A program made the translations under genes and the position numbers. Positions 7,803-16,796 of a stretch of DNA of 64,000 nt are shown here, piece by piece. This stretch comes from Methylopila sp. Yamaguchi (GTDB lineage: Bacteria > Pseudomonadota > Alphaproteobacteria > Rhizobiales > Methylopilaceae): assembly GCF_002897035.1 (NCBI RefSeq), contig NZ_BAUX01000001.1, positions 124,001-188,000 of the forward strand, in the 5' to 3' direction. Under the pieces are notes generated by a model. The model was given only the letters and a program-made list of their open reading frames with translations. It made no database searches and was not told the origin of the DNA. Within the stretch, counting starts at the first letter, position 1. Every line of letters starts with the position of its first letter.

Positions 7803-8077
7803 GTGTCGCTCCTCAGCGGTGGCGTTACGGGCCGTATGTTGGAGCGCGTCGGCAATTTGTCAAACTATTTTACGTTTTCCGCGCGCATGCGACGCATCGG
7901 CGGACCCGTCTGAGCCAGATCGCCTGGGATGGGGTAAGACGGGACCCCGCGCGACGCGCGGGATTCGAACGCGCGCCGGACGGCGTCCGCGCCCTTAGCC
8001 TGGGGACGGGCGCGCGGTCACGGCGTCGCGAACCGTCCGTCGGTCTCAGGCCGATGGACGCAGTGGGAGAACGACCG

Positions 8078-8377
8078 ATGAAACCGATGATCTTGCTCGC
8101 CGTCGGCGCCTGCGCTCTGGCGCTCGCCGGCTGCAACGGCGAACGGCGCGGCTACGGCGGCGGGTACGGCTACGAGCGCAGCACCATCGTGGTGGGCGAG
8201 GACTACCGCGGGCGGCGGGACGATTACCGCGCCCGGCGCGAGTGGCAGGCCCGCCGGGACGCGGACCGCCGCGCTCACCGCATCGAGCGGGACCGGCGCG
8301 AAGACGCCCAGGACCGCCGCCGCGAGCGGCGCGAGCGTCAAGAGGACCGGCGCGAGCGTCGCAACGACTGGCGCTGA
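8078..8377 (+). CDS. Small Arg-rich lipoprotein (99 aa)
   Basis: The N-terminus MKPMILLAVGACALALAGC is a lipoprotein signal with lipobox LAGC (Cys19 would be lipidated). After a Gly/Tyr-rich linker (GGGYGYERS) the rest is a long charged region dominated by Arg and Asp (RRDADRRAHRIERDRREDA), probably a helix or coiled coil. The GGGAGA site eight bases upstream supports this Met over longer readings. No named family. An envelope-stabilising role is possible but unproven. Confidence 0.65.
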   Translation: MKPMILLAVGACALALAGCNGERRGYGGGYGYERSTIVVGEDYRGRRDDYRARREWQARRDADRRAHRIERDRREDAQDRRRERRERQEDRRERRNDWR

Positions 8378-8425
8378 TCGCCGACCGCCCGCCGGCGACC
8401 GCTCCTGCGCGGCCGCCGGCGTCAT

Positions 8426-8665
8426 TCAAGCCGTGGCGTCGGCCCCGTCTTCGGCCTCGTTCATCAGCGCCGTGACGTCGGCCGCCGTCAGCTTGTATTT
8501 CGCCATCAGTCTCAGGGTGATGGCCACGGCGCGGGGCACGTCCTTGCCGTTGTCGTCCGCAGCCCAGCGCCGGGTGGTGCGCTCGTCGGTCTGGAAGAAC
8601 TTGCTCGCGCTCGACAGCGAGAGCCCCACTTCGGCCAGCGCGTCTCGGTACTCGGCAGGCGACAT
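8426..8665 (-). CDS. Small helix-turn-helix DNA-binding protein (79 aa)
   Basis: Single-domain protein: MSPAEYRDALAEVGLSLSSA, KFFQTDERTTRRWAADD, then VPRAVAITLRLMAKYKL. The arrangement (DALAEVGLS...ASKFFQTDERTTRRWA) is the Cro/XRE-type helix-turn-helix pattern with TDERTTRRW as the recognition helix, found in small Hyphomicrobiales regulators. The C-terminus is acidic. It stands alone downstream of SelO in the same direction (82 bases apart). Target unknown. Confidence 0.7.
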   Translation of the reverse strand: MSPAEYRDALAEVGLSLSSASKFFQTDERTTRRWAADDNGKDVPRAVAITLRLMAKYKLTAADVTALMNEAEDGADATA

Positions 8666-8746
8666 CGGCCCATCTCCGTCGGGTTCGAATGTGGAAGCCC
8701 CGGCTTCCTAGCCGAAGAGCCGCCCCCTGTCCGCCTTCGCGCTCGC

Positions 8747-10222
8747 TCAGGTGCCGCAAAACGTCCTGTAAGGCGTCTCCGGGACCGGCGGCGCGACCGC
8801 GTAGGGCGAGGCGTCGGCCTCGGGAGCGTAGGGGTCGGACAGGGCCTCCTGAAGGGCGTCGAAGGGCGCGAAGTCGCCGTCCTCGACCGCTGCGGCGAGC
8901 GCGGCCTCCACAAGATGGTTGCGGGGGATGAGAGCGGGGTTCGCGCGGGCCATCCGCCGGCGGCGCGCGCCCGCCTCGTCAGGCTCGCGCGCGAGCCGCG
9001 CGCGGTAGCGCTCCGCCCAGGCGTCGAACGCCGTCGGATCGACGAACAGCTCGCGGGCCGCCGGCGCAGGCTCGCCCTCCGCGACCGCTCCGAGCCTGCG
9101 GAAGGTCAAGGTGTAGTCCGCCAGGCCCTCCGCCATGCGGTCGAGTAGGTCCTGGACCAGCTCCGCGTCGCCCTCCTCCTCCGTCCGCAGGCCGAGCTTC
9201 CGGCGGTAGCCGTCGAAATAGGCGGCCTCAAAGGCGGGGGCGAAGCGGTCGAGCGCCTCGGTCGCCTCGGCGATGGCGCGCTGCTCGTCCTCGGAGATCA
9301 GCGGCAACAGGCATTCAGCCAGCCGCGTCAGGTTCCAGTGCGCGATCGCGGGCTGGTTGGCGAAGGCGTAGCGGCCATGGCGGTCGATCGAGCTGAACAC
9401 CGCCTTGGGATCGTAGGCGTCCAGAAAGGCGCAGGGGCCGTAGTCGATGGTCTCGCCCGCGACCGAGCAGTTGTCGGTGTTCATGACGCCGTGCACGAAG
9501 CCGACGTGCATCCATTGCGCGACGAGGGCCGCCTGGCGCGCGACGACGCCCTCGAGCAGCGCGAGCGCCCGGTCGGGCCGCGCGGCGCTCTCGGGATAGT
9601 GCCGAGCGACGACGTGGTCGACGAGCGCGGTCAACGCCTCAAGGTTCCGCCGGGCGGCGAAAAACTGGAAGGTGCCCACGCGGATGTGGCTCGCGGCCAC
9701 GCGCGTCAGCACGGCGCCCGGCAGCTTGCGCTCCCGATGCACCGCCTCGCCGGTCGTCACCGCGGCGAGCGCGCGCGTGGTCGGCACGCCGAGCGCGGCC
9801 ATCGCCTCGCTGACGAGGTACTCCCGCAGCACCGGCCCGAGCGCCGCCCGCCCGTCGCCGTTGCGCGAGAACGGCGTCGGGCCCGAACCCTTGAGCTGGA
9901 TGTCGCGGCGGAGGCCGGCGCGGTCCACGACCTCGCCGAGCAGGATCGCCCGGCCGTCGCCGAGCTGCGGCACGAACTGGCCGAACTGGTGGCCGGCGTA
10001 GGCGGCCGCGATCGGATCGGAGCCTGGGAGTACGGCGTTGCCGGCGAAGGCCTGCGCCGCCGCTTCCCCCGAGAGCGTCTTGGGGTCGAGGCCCAGCTCG
10101 TCGGCGAGCTCCCGGTTCAGCGCGACGAGGCGCGGCGCGGCCACCGGCGTCGGCGGCGTGCGGCGGTGAAACGCGTCGGGCAGGCGGGCGTAGCTGTTGT
10201 CGAACGGGATGCTGAGCGTCAC
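8747..10222 (-). CDS. selO: SelO-type pseudokinase, protein adenylyltransferase
   Basis: SelO/YdiU proteins have a kinase-like fold but transfer AMP from ATP to hydroxyl side chains of proteins, a response linked to redox stress. At 491 residues the length is normal. Motifs in order: [17 protein letters not shown] (residues 76-92), [20 protein letters not shown] (107-126, with the ATP-binding Lys111 and Gly-rich loop), the HGVMNTDN catalytic segment, and [10 protein letters not shown] with the metal-binding Asp. Unlike the mammalian enzyme there is no C-terminal selenocysteine; the protein ends YRTFCGT, with a Cys at the corresponding place. Stands alone. Confidence 0.93.
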   Translation of the reverse strand: MTLSIPFDNSYARLPDAFHRRTPPTPVAAPRLVALNRELADELGLDPKTLSGEAAAQAFAGNAVLPGSDPIAAAYAGHQFGQFVPQLGDGRAILLGEVVDRAGLRRDIQLKGSGPTPFSRNGDGRAALGPVLREYLVSEAMAALGVPTTRALAAVTTGEAVHRERKLPGAVLTRVAASHIRVGTFQFFAARRNLEALTALVDHVVARHYPESAARPDRALALLEGVVARQAALVAQWMHVGFVHGVMNTDNCSVAGETIDYGPCAFLDAYDPKAVFSSIDRHGRYAFANQPAIAHWNLTRLAECLLPLISEDEQRAIAEATEALDRFAPAFEAAYFDGYRRKLGLRTEEEGDAELVQDLLDRMAEGLADYTLTFRRLGAVAEGEPAPAARELFVDPTAFDAWAERYRARLAREPDEAGARRRRMARANPALIPRNHLVEAALAAAVEDGDFAPFDALQEALSDPYAPEADASPYAVAPPVPETPYRTFCGT

Positions 10223-10327
10223 AGGGGTCCTGACGGTGCGGAGGCGGGGGTCTTCGCCATATGGGCCTGGCGCTGCGGGGATTGAAGGTCGCGCTCAGGG
10301 CGCGCGTGCTTCGATCCCTAACCCGCC

Positions 10328-11740
10328 TCACACGGCGCGCCAGCCTCGGGTCCGTGCGACCGCCTCGGCGAAGCGCGCGCGGCGGGCCTCCCGCGTCTCG
10401 CTCCCGCGCAGCGCGTGGCGGCGGGCCTCGGCGGGGACCGCGAGGTCGATCCCGAAGGCGGAGGCGGCGAGCGCCGCCGCCCCGAAGGCGGTCCGCTCGT
10501 CGAACGCGCCGACCACAACCTCGCGCCCGAGGCTGTCTGCGAGGAACTGCGCGAAGTAGCCGCTGCGGCTGAGGCCGCCGTCGATGGATATTGCGGGCGC
10601 GAGGGGGACGCGCGCACCGATCGTTGCGACCACTTCGGCGGTCCGGAGCGCGATCCCCTCCAGCAGCGCCTGGCGGAGATCGGCGCGGGTGGTGGCTGCC
10701 GACATACCGAGGAACAGCGCGGCGGCCGAGCGATCCCAATGCGGGCAGGCGAGGCCCGACAGCGCGGGGACGAAGACGAGCCCGCGGTCGATCGCGGGCG
10801 GCTCCGCGAAGCCGTCGAGCTGAGAGACATCGTCGACGATCCCGATGCGCATCGCCCATTCGACGGCGGAGCCCGCGTCGTAGACGCCGCCGTCCACGGC
10901 GTAGGTCGTCGCCTTGCCGATCGCCCAGGCGACGGTCGGCAGCAGCCCCTCCCCCGCCGCCCGCACGATCTCGCCGCCGGTCACCGCCAGCGCGAAGGCG
11001 CCCGTGCCGAAGGTGATCTTGGCGTCGCCCGGCGCGCGACAACCGTGTCCGTAGAGCGCCGCCTGCTGGTCCACGACGGAGGCGACCACCGGGACCCCTT
11101 CGATCCGGCCGAAGCCGCCGACGGTGGGGCGGATCTCCGGCAGGCAGTCGAGAGGAACGCCAAACAGGGCGCAGAGCTCCGGGTCCCAGCGGCCGGTCGC
11201 GAGACCCATGAGGGACGTGCGCGAGGCGGTGGCGGCGTCGGTCGCGAACAGGCCGGCGAGCCGGTCGAGGAAGAAGGCGTCGGTCGTGCCGAGCCGCAGC
11301 CGTCCGGCGTTGCGCGCGGCCTGGACGCGCGGGAGATGGCGGAGCAGCCAGCCGAGCTTGGAGGCGGAGAAATAGGCGTCGAGGGGAAGACCGGCGCGGG
11401 TCTCGACCAGCGCGGCGTGGTCCGCCAGTCCGGCGATCGCGTCGGCGGTGCGGTTGTCCTGCCACACGATCACCGGCGACAGCGCCTCGCCCGTGAGGGC
11501 GTCCCAGGCGAGGCAGCTCTCGCCCTGGTTCGCGAGCGCCAGCGCGTCGACGGGACCGGCCGCCGCGACGCAGGCGCGGACGTTGGCGAGCAGCTCCTCG
11601 GCGTCGTGCTCCACCCAGCCGGGGGCGGGATGGCTCTGCGCATGGCGCACCGCGTGCGCGATCACCGCTGTTCCGTCGCTCGCGTCGACCACAAGCGCGC
11701 GGGTGGAGGTGGTGCCCTGGTCGATCGCCGCGATCCGCAT
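10328..11740 (-). CDS. glpK: Glycerol kinase-like FGGY kinase
   Basis: FGGY-family sugar kinase; glycerol is the likely substrate. IAAIDQGTTSTRALV opens the N-terminal ATPase lobe, VIVWQDNRTAD and the TSLMGL segment follow, and KITFGTGAFAL and DGGLSRSGYFAQFLAD mark the C-terminal lobe. Length about 470 is slightly short of classical GlpK (about 500). ATG at 11740 is chosen; an in-frame GTG at 11749 starts one base after the preceding stop. It is the last gene of a three-gene operon with two FAD proteins, which fits glycerol to glycerol-3-phosphate to dihydroxyacetone phosphate. Other polyol substrates cannot be excluded. Confidence 0.8.
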   Translation of the reverse strand: MRIAAIDQGTTSTRALVVDASDGTAVIAHAVRHAQSHPAPGWVEHDAEELLANVRACVAAAGPVDALALANQGESCLAWDALTGEALSPVIVWQDNRTADAIAGLADHAALVETRAGLPLDAYFSASKLGWLLRHLPRVQAARNAGRLRLGTTDAFFLDRLAGLFATDAATASRTSLMGLATGRWDPELCALFGVPLDCLPEIRPTVGGFGRIEGVPVVASVVDQQAALYGHGCRAPGDAKITFGTGAFALAVTGGEIVRAAGEGLLPTVAWAIGKATTYAVDGGVYDAGSAVEWAMRIGIVDDVSQLDGFAEPPAIDRGLVFVPALSGLACPHWDRSAAALFLGMSAATTRADLRQALLEGIALRTAEVVATIGARVPLAPAISIDGGLSRSGYFAQFLADSLGREVVVGAFDERTAFGAAALAASAFGIDLAVPAEARRHALRGSETREARRARFAEAVARTRGWRAV

Positions 11741-11750
11741 GGGGGCCACG

Positions 11751-12737
11751 TTACGGCGGAGGAAGCCGGCCGGCGAGGTCGGCCGCCACGTGATCCGCGA
11801 TCGCCCGCCCGCGCGACCAGCACCAGCCCGCGGTCTCGACGCTGCGGTCGAGCACGCTGGCCGCGAAGATCCGCGGATCGCTCGTCCGGCCGAAGGCGTC
11901 GAGGACGGGCCGCCCGCGCTCGGGATCCATGGTCAGGCCTGCGGCGCGGGCGAGGCTCGCCTCCGGCGTGAAACGGCCGGTGAACAGAACGCCGTCGCAG
12001 GCGACCTCCGAGCTCGCGCCGTCGGCATGGGCGAGCGTGGCCCGCCGCACCCGCGGGCCCCCTACGATGTCGACGACCTTGGCGCCGTAACGGAGCGGAA
12101 CGCCGAGGAGGCGCGGCAGCGCCATGAACGGGGGCCAGCACTGCGGCCCGGCCTGCTCCTCCACCATGGCGACGGGCGCCGCGCCGATCTTTCGGCAGGT
12201 GAGCAGGCTCGACAGCGCGACGAGCTCCGTGCCGACCACCAGGGGACGGCGGAACGGCGCGACGCCATGCAGGTACACGAAAGCCTGCAGCGCGCCTGTG
12301 GTGAGCACGCCGAGCGGCCGCTCGCCCGAGACCAGGCGGGCCGCCCGCGGGGTCTCGCGCACGCCGGTCGCGAGCGCGAGCCGCCGCGCCGCGATGCGGC
12401 GGACGCCGTCGTCGCCGGTGGTCGTGACGACGATCGCCGCGCCCTCGCGGGCGATCTCCACCACGTTGGTCGCGAGCCTGAACGCGACGCCTGCGCGGAC
12501 CGCGCGCTCCGCCAATCGCCGGGCGTAGGCCGGCCCCGTCAGCACACGGCCGAACTCGCGCAGGCCGAACGGCGGGTGGCCGCAGTGGCGCGGGTTGCCG
12601 CCGGCGCCCGCCTCGCGGTCGACGACCAGCACCGACGCGACGCCCGAGGCCTTCAGCCGCGTCGCGAGGCCAAGCCCTGCAGGGCCGGCGCCGACGACCA
12701 GCGCCTCGACCTCGACGTCGATGACCGGGGCGCTCAC
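11751..12737 (-). CDS. FAD/NAD(P)-dependent oxidoreductase partner subunit
   Basis: A 328-residue two-dinucleotide-domain flavoprotein. VGAGPAGLGLATRLK (about 12-26) binds FAD, GGNPRHCGHPPFG is a family-specific Cys-containing loop, LALATGVRE is the second conserved strand, and GVLFTGRFTPEA near the end closes the FAD site. It starts at GTG overlapping the upstream stop (GTGA), so translation is probably coupled to the glycerol-3-phosphate dehydrogenase-like gene. Such pairs with a BFD-domain partner occur in bacterial and Thermotoga-type G3P or opine/hydroxyproline dehydrogenases. It probably relays electrons from the dehydrogenase subunit. Confidence 0.75.
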   Translation of the reverse strand: MSAPVIDVEVEALVVGAGPAGLGLATRLKASGVASVLVVDREAGAGGNPRHCGHPPFGLREFGRVLTGPAYARRLAERAVRAGVAFRLATNVVEIAREGAAIVVTTTGDDGVRRIAARRLALATGVRETPRAARLVSGERPLGVLTTGALQAFVYLHGVAPFRRPLVVGTELVALSSLLTCRKIGAAPVAMVEEQAGPQCWPPFMALPRLLGVPLRYGAKVVDIVGGPRVRRATLAHADGASSEVACDGVLFTGRFTPEASLARAAGLTMDPERGRPVLDAFGRTSDPRIFAASVLDRSVETAGWCWSRGRAIADHVAADLAGRLPPP

Positions 12738-14116
12738 GCGGCCTCGGGAGGGGTCGCGAGCGGCGCGCTGAAGCGGCCCTCGGTCAGGGCCGCGAGGCGC
12801 GCGAGGCAGTGGAAGCCCTGGCAGCGGCCCATGGCGCAGCGGGTGCGGCGCCTCAAGCCCCCAAAGTCGCCCGCCGGCAGCGGACCGGTCAGCGCACGCT
12901 CGATCTCGCGCCGCGTGACGAGTTCGCAGTGGCAGACGACGCCGCCGTGGCCGGCCTCGCTCCAATCCCTCGGGCGATGCTCGGCGAGGTTCGGCATGGG
13001 CTCGATCTCGGGCGCGGCGGCGGGCGCATGAGAGCGGCCCATGCCCTCATAGAGGCCGTAGACATGGCGGGCGATCCCGAGCGCCGCCGTCATGCCGGTG
13101 GAGCGAATGCCGCCCACCGTGATCCAGTTGCGGTCCGGCGTGGCCGCGATCCGGTAGCCCTTCTCTTCGGTTGCTGGGCGTAGCCCCGCGTAGGTCGCGG
13201 TGACGGGCATGCCTTCGAGCGCCGGCAGCATCTCGACCGCGCGCGCGATCAGCGCCCTCGGCGCGGCCTCGTCGGTCGCCGCGCCGTCGCGGTCCTGCTG
13301 CTCCTCGGCGGTCGGCCCCACCAGCACGTTGCCGAACGCGGTGCGGCAGAGCACGACCCCCTTGGTGCGCTCGGTCGGCACCGGCAGCACGATGGTGCGC
13401 AGCAGGCTGGCGGCGGCCTTGTCGAACACCACGAACTGGCCCTTACGCGGACGGATCTCGAAGGCGCTCGCGCCCAGCAGACGGCGATCGACGAGGTCGC
13501 CGTAGAGCCCTGCGCAGTTGATCACGACGCGGGCGCGGCGCCGCCCCCGGGGGGTCTGGAGCGCCCATTGCTCGCCCTCGAACCGCGCCGAGGCGACGTC
13601 GCCGCCAAACAGGATCTCCGCGCCGAGCGCCTTCGCCTGCAGGAGATAGGCGAGGAACGGCGACCAAGGGTCGATGACGTGTTCGCGCGGCACGAGCAGG
13701 GCTTCGCGCGCCCCGTGGCCGAGATGCGGCTCCCGCGCCCGGATCTCGGCGGCGCTCAACCGCCGCACGTCCTCGACGCCGTTCGCCAGCGCCTGCGCCT
13801 CGACGCCGTCGAGCGCCGCCTGCTCCGCCGCGGACCAGGCGACCACCATGGCGCCGGTCTCCAGCACCGGCAGGTTGAGGCCGTCGCGGATCGCCATGTA
13901 CTCGGCGTAGCCAGCCTGCACGCAGGCGTGCTCGAGGCTCCCCGTCGGCGCGTCGAAGCCAGTGTGCAGGATGGCGCTGTTGGCCTTGCTCGCGCCCGAC
14001 AGCAGATCGGCGCCGCGCTCCAGCACCAGCACCTTCGCGCCTTCGAGCGCGAAGCGCCGGGCCATCGCGCAGCCGACTGCCCCCGCTCCGATGATCGCGA
14101 CGTCCGCGATGGCCAT
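12734..14116 (-). CDS. Glycerol-3-phosphate dehydrogenase-like flavoprotein with BFD [2Fe-2S] domain
   Basis: A 460-residue DAO-fold enzyme. DVAIIGAGAVGCAMARRFAL (residues 4-23) binds FAD, ASKANSAILHTGFDA is the conserved active-site segment, VVINCAGLYGD and VGGIRSTGMTAALG are further family blocks. The C-terminal 80 residues carry a BFD-like iron-sulphur motif, VVCHCELVT then TRCAMGRCQGFHC. This fits the GlpA-type subunit. The Met at 14116 starts directly at the FAD fold. First gene of the leftward operon, facing a DeoR-family regulator, as glp operons often do. L-2-hydroxyglutarate oxidase-like activity is an alternative. Confidence 0.8.
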   Translation of the reverse strand: MAIADVAIIGAGAVGCAMARRFALEGAKVLVLERGADLLSGASKANSAILHTGFDAPTGSLEHACVQAGYAEYMAIRDGLNLPVLETGAMVVAWSAAEQAALDGVEAQALANGVEDVRRLSAAEIRAREPHLGHGAREALLVPREHVIDPWSPFLAYLLQAKALGAEILFGGDVASARFEGEQWALQTPRGRRRARVVINCAGLYGDLVDRRLLGASAFEIRPRKGQFVVFDKAAASLLRTIVLPVPTERTKGVVLCRTAFGNVLVGPTAEEQQDRDGAATDEAAPRALIARAVEMLPALEGMPVTATYAGLRPATEEKGYRIAATPDRNWITVGGIRSTGMTAALGIARHVYGLYEGMGRSHAPAAAPEIEPMPNLAEHRPRDWSEAGHGGVVCHCELVTRREIERALTGPLPAGDFGGLRRRTRCAMGRCQGFHCLARLAALTEGRFSAPLATPPEAA

Positions 14117-14173
14117 CCGGCTTCCGCTGCTCCCGCTTCGCCCCCGCGGGCGCGTTTCCACAACATGAAACTC

Positions 14174-14210
14174 TCAACTTGACTGTTCGGTCAACTTGAA
14201 TGACCGTTCG
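14174..14210. promoter_or_regulatory. Direct-repeat operator candidate between divergent operons
   Basis: The nonamer TCAACTTGA occurs at 14174-14182 and again at 14191-14199, 17 bases apart, followed by CTGTTCGG and ATGACCGTTCG, which share a GTTCG core. The repeats lie between the two divergent start codons where a DeoR/GlpR-type repressor would act on both operons. Assignment to the adjacent regulator is inference. Confidence 0.45.
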
Positions 14211-14234
14211 TACATCGCAGGAGAGAGGCGCGGC

Positions 14235-15023
14235 ATGAGGCCGGACGAGCGGCGCGAGCGGATCGTGGCGATGGTGCTGGAGCGGGAGAGGGTGTCGGTC
14301 GACGCTCTCGCCGACGCGCTCGACGCCTCCCGCGAGACCATCCGCCGCGACCTCGCCGAACTCGACGGGCAAGGCCGGCTCCGCAAGCTGCACGGCGGCG
14401 CCACGCTGCCGGGCCCAAGCCTGTATGAGCCTGACCGGGAAGGCCCGTTCCAGGCGCGGCTCGCCGAGAACGCCGCCGCCAAGCGCGCGATCGCGCGCGC
14501 GGCAGTTGGACTGTTCCGGCCGGGCGACACGCTGTTCGTGGACACCGGCACCACCACGCTGCTGTTCGCCGAGGAGCTGTCCCGGGCGCGCGGGCTCACC
14601 GTCATCACCAATTCGGCGGCGATCGCAGCCCTCGCCTCCCGCGGCGAGGACGCCCAAGCTTTCCTGCTCGGCGGCGAGTACCGCGACGGCGGCGCCGAAT
14701 GCCTCGGCGCCATGGCGATCGACCAGATCCGCCGCTTCCACGCAGTCCACGCGGTGCTGACCGTCGGCGCCGTCCATGATGCGGGCGTGCTCGACTACGA
14801 CGCCCGCGAGGCCGAGATCGCCCGTGCGATGGTCGCCCAGGCGCGCGCCGTCACCGTGCTCGCCGACGCGTCGAAGTTCGACCGCAACGCGCCCTTCGTC
14901 GTCGCGCCGCTGGAGGCGGTCAGCCGCATCGTCACGGACGCGGTCCCCGCGGGGCCGATCGCCGACGCGCTGGTCGCGGCCGGGGTCGAGGTGGTCGCCG
15001 CGCGCGCCGCAGGGGCGTCGTGA
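14235..15023 (+). CDS. DeoR-family transcriptional repressor (GlpR-like)
   Basis: MRPDERRERIVAMVLERERV plus SVDALADALDASRETIRRDL is the DeoR winged helix-turn-helix (residues 1-60), followed by LRKLHGGA. The effector domain carries DTGTTTLLFAEEL and VITNSAAIAALA (phosphosugar-binding sites of the family), ECLGAMA and VLADASKFDRNAPFV. DeoR regulators usually sense phosphorylated sugars or polyols. Divergence from the glycerol-type operon suggests glycerol-3-phosphate. The Met at 14235 was preferred for the family start; an ATG at 14201 is out of frame, while an in-frame start at 14196 would add 13 residues. The stop overlaps the next start. Confidence 0.88.
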   Translation: MRPDERRERIVAMVLERERVSVDALADALDASRETIRRDLAELDGQGRLRKLHGGATLPGPSLYEPDREGPFQARLAENAAAKRAIARAAVGLFRPGDTLFVDTGTTTLLFAEELSRARGLTVITNSAAIAALASRGEDAQAFLLGGEYRDGGAECLGAMAIDQIRRFHAVHAVLTVGAVHDAGVLDYDAREAEIARAMVAQARAVTVLADASKFDRNAPFVVAPLEAVSRIVTDAVPAGPIADALVAAGVEVVAARAAGAS

Positions 15024-15721
15024 TGCGGGTGCTCGCGGTCGAGAACTACGCCGGCACCCACTTGGGGCTCGTGGGCCGGGCGCTCGACGAGGCCGGCGCG
15101 GCCGTGGACCTCCGCCGCATGCAGGACGGCGACCCGCTGCCCTCGGACGACGACGGCTACGACGGATTGGTGGTGCTGGGCGGCGCCCAGAACGCTCTGG
15201 CGGACGAGACCCATCCCTATCTGTGGCCCCTCGCGCAGCTCACAGCGCGCTTCGGCGCCGCCGACAAGGCGGTGCTCGGCATCTGCCTCGGCGCGCAGAT
15301 CGTCGCCCGCGGCCATGGCGGCCGGAACCTGATCGGCCGGCCGATCGAGATCGGCTGGAGCGACGTCACGACGACCGACGCCGGTCGCGCCGATCCTGTC
15401 ATCGCGACGCTTGGCGAGCGCGCGCCGCTGTTCCACTGGCACAGCGACAGCTTCGAGCTTCCGCCCGGCGCGGCGCATCTCGCCGTCTCCCTGCAGACGC
15501 CCAACCAGGCGTTCCGGCTCGGGCGCGCGGTCTATGGCGTCCAGTTCCACTTCGAGGCCGACACGACGCTCGTCGCGGAGTGGATCGGCTCCTACCGCGG
15601 CATGCTCGACCGCGACGCCCCGGCCTTCGCGGAGGCCTACCCAGCCCAGGCGGCGGCGCTCGGCCCCGTCGCCGACCGCGTCGGCCTCGACGTCGCGCGC
15701 GCCTGGGTGGCCGTGGTATGA
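15023..15721 (+). CDS. Class I glutamine amidotransferase domain protein
   Basis: Stand-alone GATase1 of 232 residues. The nucleophile elbow is AVLGICLGAQIVA (Cys near residue 91), the catalytic His-Glu pair sits in VQFHFEADTT, and GLVVLGGAQNA forms the oxyanion region. This group releases glutamine-type amide or gamma-glutamyl nitrogen; related proteins act in GMP synthesis-like or polyamine (PuuD-like) steps. ATG overlaps the regulator's stop (TGATG), so the two are translationally coupled. Neighbours are a class IV aminotransferase and a PotABCD-type importer, suggesting amine or amino-acid catabolism. Substrate unknown. Confidence 0.75.
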   Translation: MRVLAVENYAGTHLGLVGRALDEAGAAVDLRRMQDGDPLPSDDDGYDGLVVLGGAQNALADETHPYLWPLAQLTARFGAADKAVLGICLGAQIVARGHGGRNLIGRPIEIGWSDVTTTDAGRADPVIATLGERAPLFHWHSDSFELPPGAAHLAVSLQTPNQAFRLGRAVYGVQFHFEADTTLVAEWIGSYRGMLDRDAPAFAEAYPAQAAALGPVADRVGLDVARAWVAVV

Positions 15722-15854
15722 GCGAAGCCGCAAAAACAGGCATGCCTGAAAAGTGGCCCTGTCGTTTCTTGTCGAAGCGGCGCTTTTGGCTGGGCCGCTT
15801 GGGCGCGAACGTGGCGTCCGAACGCGAGCGATCCCGCTTTCAGGAGCGAACCAC

Positions 15855-16796
15855 ATGAGCGACACTGCGCCGGACTTCTCGATGGGCGCCGCCTACATGA
15901 ACGGCGTCTACGTGCCGATCGCGGAGGCCAAGATCCCGGTCGGCGACTGGGGCTTCACCCATTCCGACGTCACCTACGACGTCGTGCACGTCACCGACGG
16001 CGCCTTCTTCCGCCTCGAAGACCACCTCACCCGCTTCCACAAGTCGCTCGCCGGCTATCGGCTCGACCCGGGCGTGACCCGCGACGAGATGCGCGAGATT
16101 CTCGGCAAGGTGGTGGCCCTCTCCGGCCTGAAGCGCGCCTTCGTCGCCATGCTGTCGACCCGCGGCATCCCGCGCGTCTACGGCTCGCGCGACCCGATGG
16201 ACTGCGACAACACCTTCATCGCCTACGCGGTGCCGTGGGTCGACGTGATCAAGCCCGAGGTGCAGGAGCGCGGCGCGCATCTGCTGGTCGCCTCCGTGCC
16301 GCGCATCTCGCCGAAGTCGCTCGATCCGACGCTCAAGAACTACATGTGGCGCGACTTCACCCGCGGCATGTTCGAGGCGAAGGACAAGGGCTTCGACACG
16401 GCCATCCTGCTCGACCAGGAGGGCTACCTGACCGAGGGCGCCGGCTTCAACGTCTTCATCGTCAAGGGCGACAAGGTGATCACGCCGGACCGCGGCGCGC
16501 TCGAGGGCGTCACCCGCCTGTCCGTGCTCGACCTCTGCCCGGAGCTGGGGCTGGAGCCGGTCATCGGCCCGATCACCTTTGAGGACCTGATGGACGCCGA
16601 CGAGGTGTTCACGGCCACCACCGCCGGCGGCGTCATGCCCTGCTCGCGCGTCAACGACCGGATCTACGGCAACGACCGGCCGGGGCCGATCAGCCAGAAG
16701 CTCAAGGACACCTATTGGCGGAAGCATGTGGAGGGCTGGCACATGACGCCGGTCAACTACGACGACGCCGAGAACCCGTTCAAGGCCGCGGCCTGA
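15855..16796 (+). CDS. Class IV (fold type IV) PLP aminotransferase
   Basis: A 313-residue enzyme of the branched-chain / D-amino-acid / (R)-amine transaminase family. PLP-binding Lys161 lies in LDPTLKNYMWRDF, the cofactor-binding Glu194 in TEGAGFNVFIV, and VFTATTAGGVMPC forms the phosphate-binding segment near the C-terminus. The N-terminal VGDWGFTHSDVTYDVVHV is typical of the (R)-amine and D-amino-acid branch rather than classical IlvE. It is placed between an amidotransferase and a polyamine-type ABC importer, so it may process an imported amine or amino acid. The exact substrate cannot be read from sequence. Confidence 0.85.
   Translation: MSDTAPDFSMGAAYMNGVYVPIAEAKIPVGDWGFTHSDVTYDVVHVTDGAFFRLEDHLTRFHKSLAGYRLDPGVTRDEMREILGKVVALSGLKRAFVAMLSTRGIPRVYGSRDPMDCDNTFIAYAVPWVDVIKPEVQERGAHLLVASVPRISPKSLDPTLKNYMWRDFTRGMFEAKDKGFDTAILLDQEGYLTEGAGFNVFIVKGDKVITPDRGALEGVTRLSVLDLCPELGLEPVIGPITFEDLMDADEVFTATTAGGVMPCSRVNDRIYGNDRPGPISQKLKDTYWRKHVEGWHMTPVNYDDAENPFKAAA

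Noticed and set aside
7925-8010. tRNA-like T-arm (GGATTCGAAC at 7961-7970) on the minus strand
   Set aside because: The T stem cannot be made with a seven-base loop without mismatches and no proper acceptor or anticodon arm could be drawn; probably chance in a GC-rich stretch.
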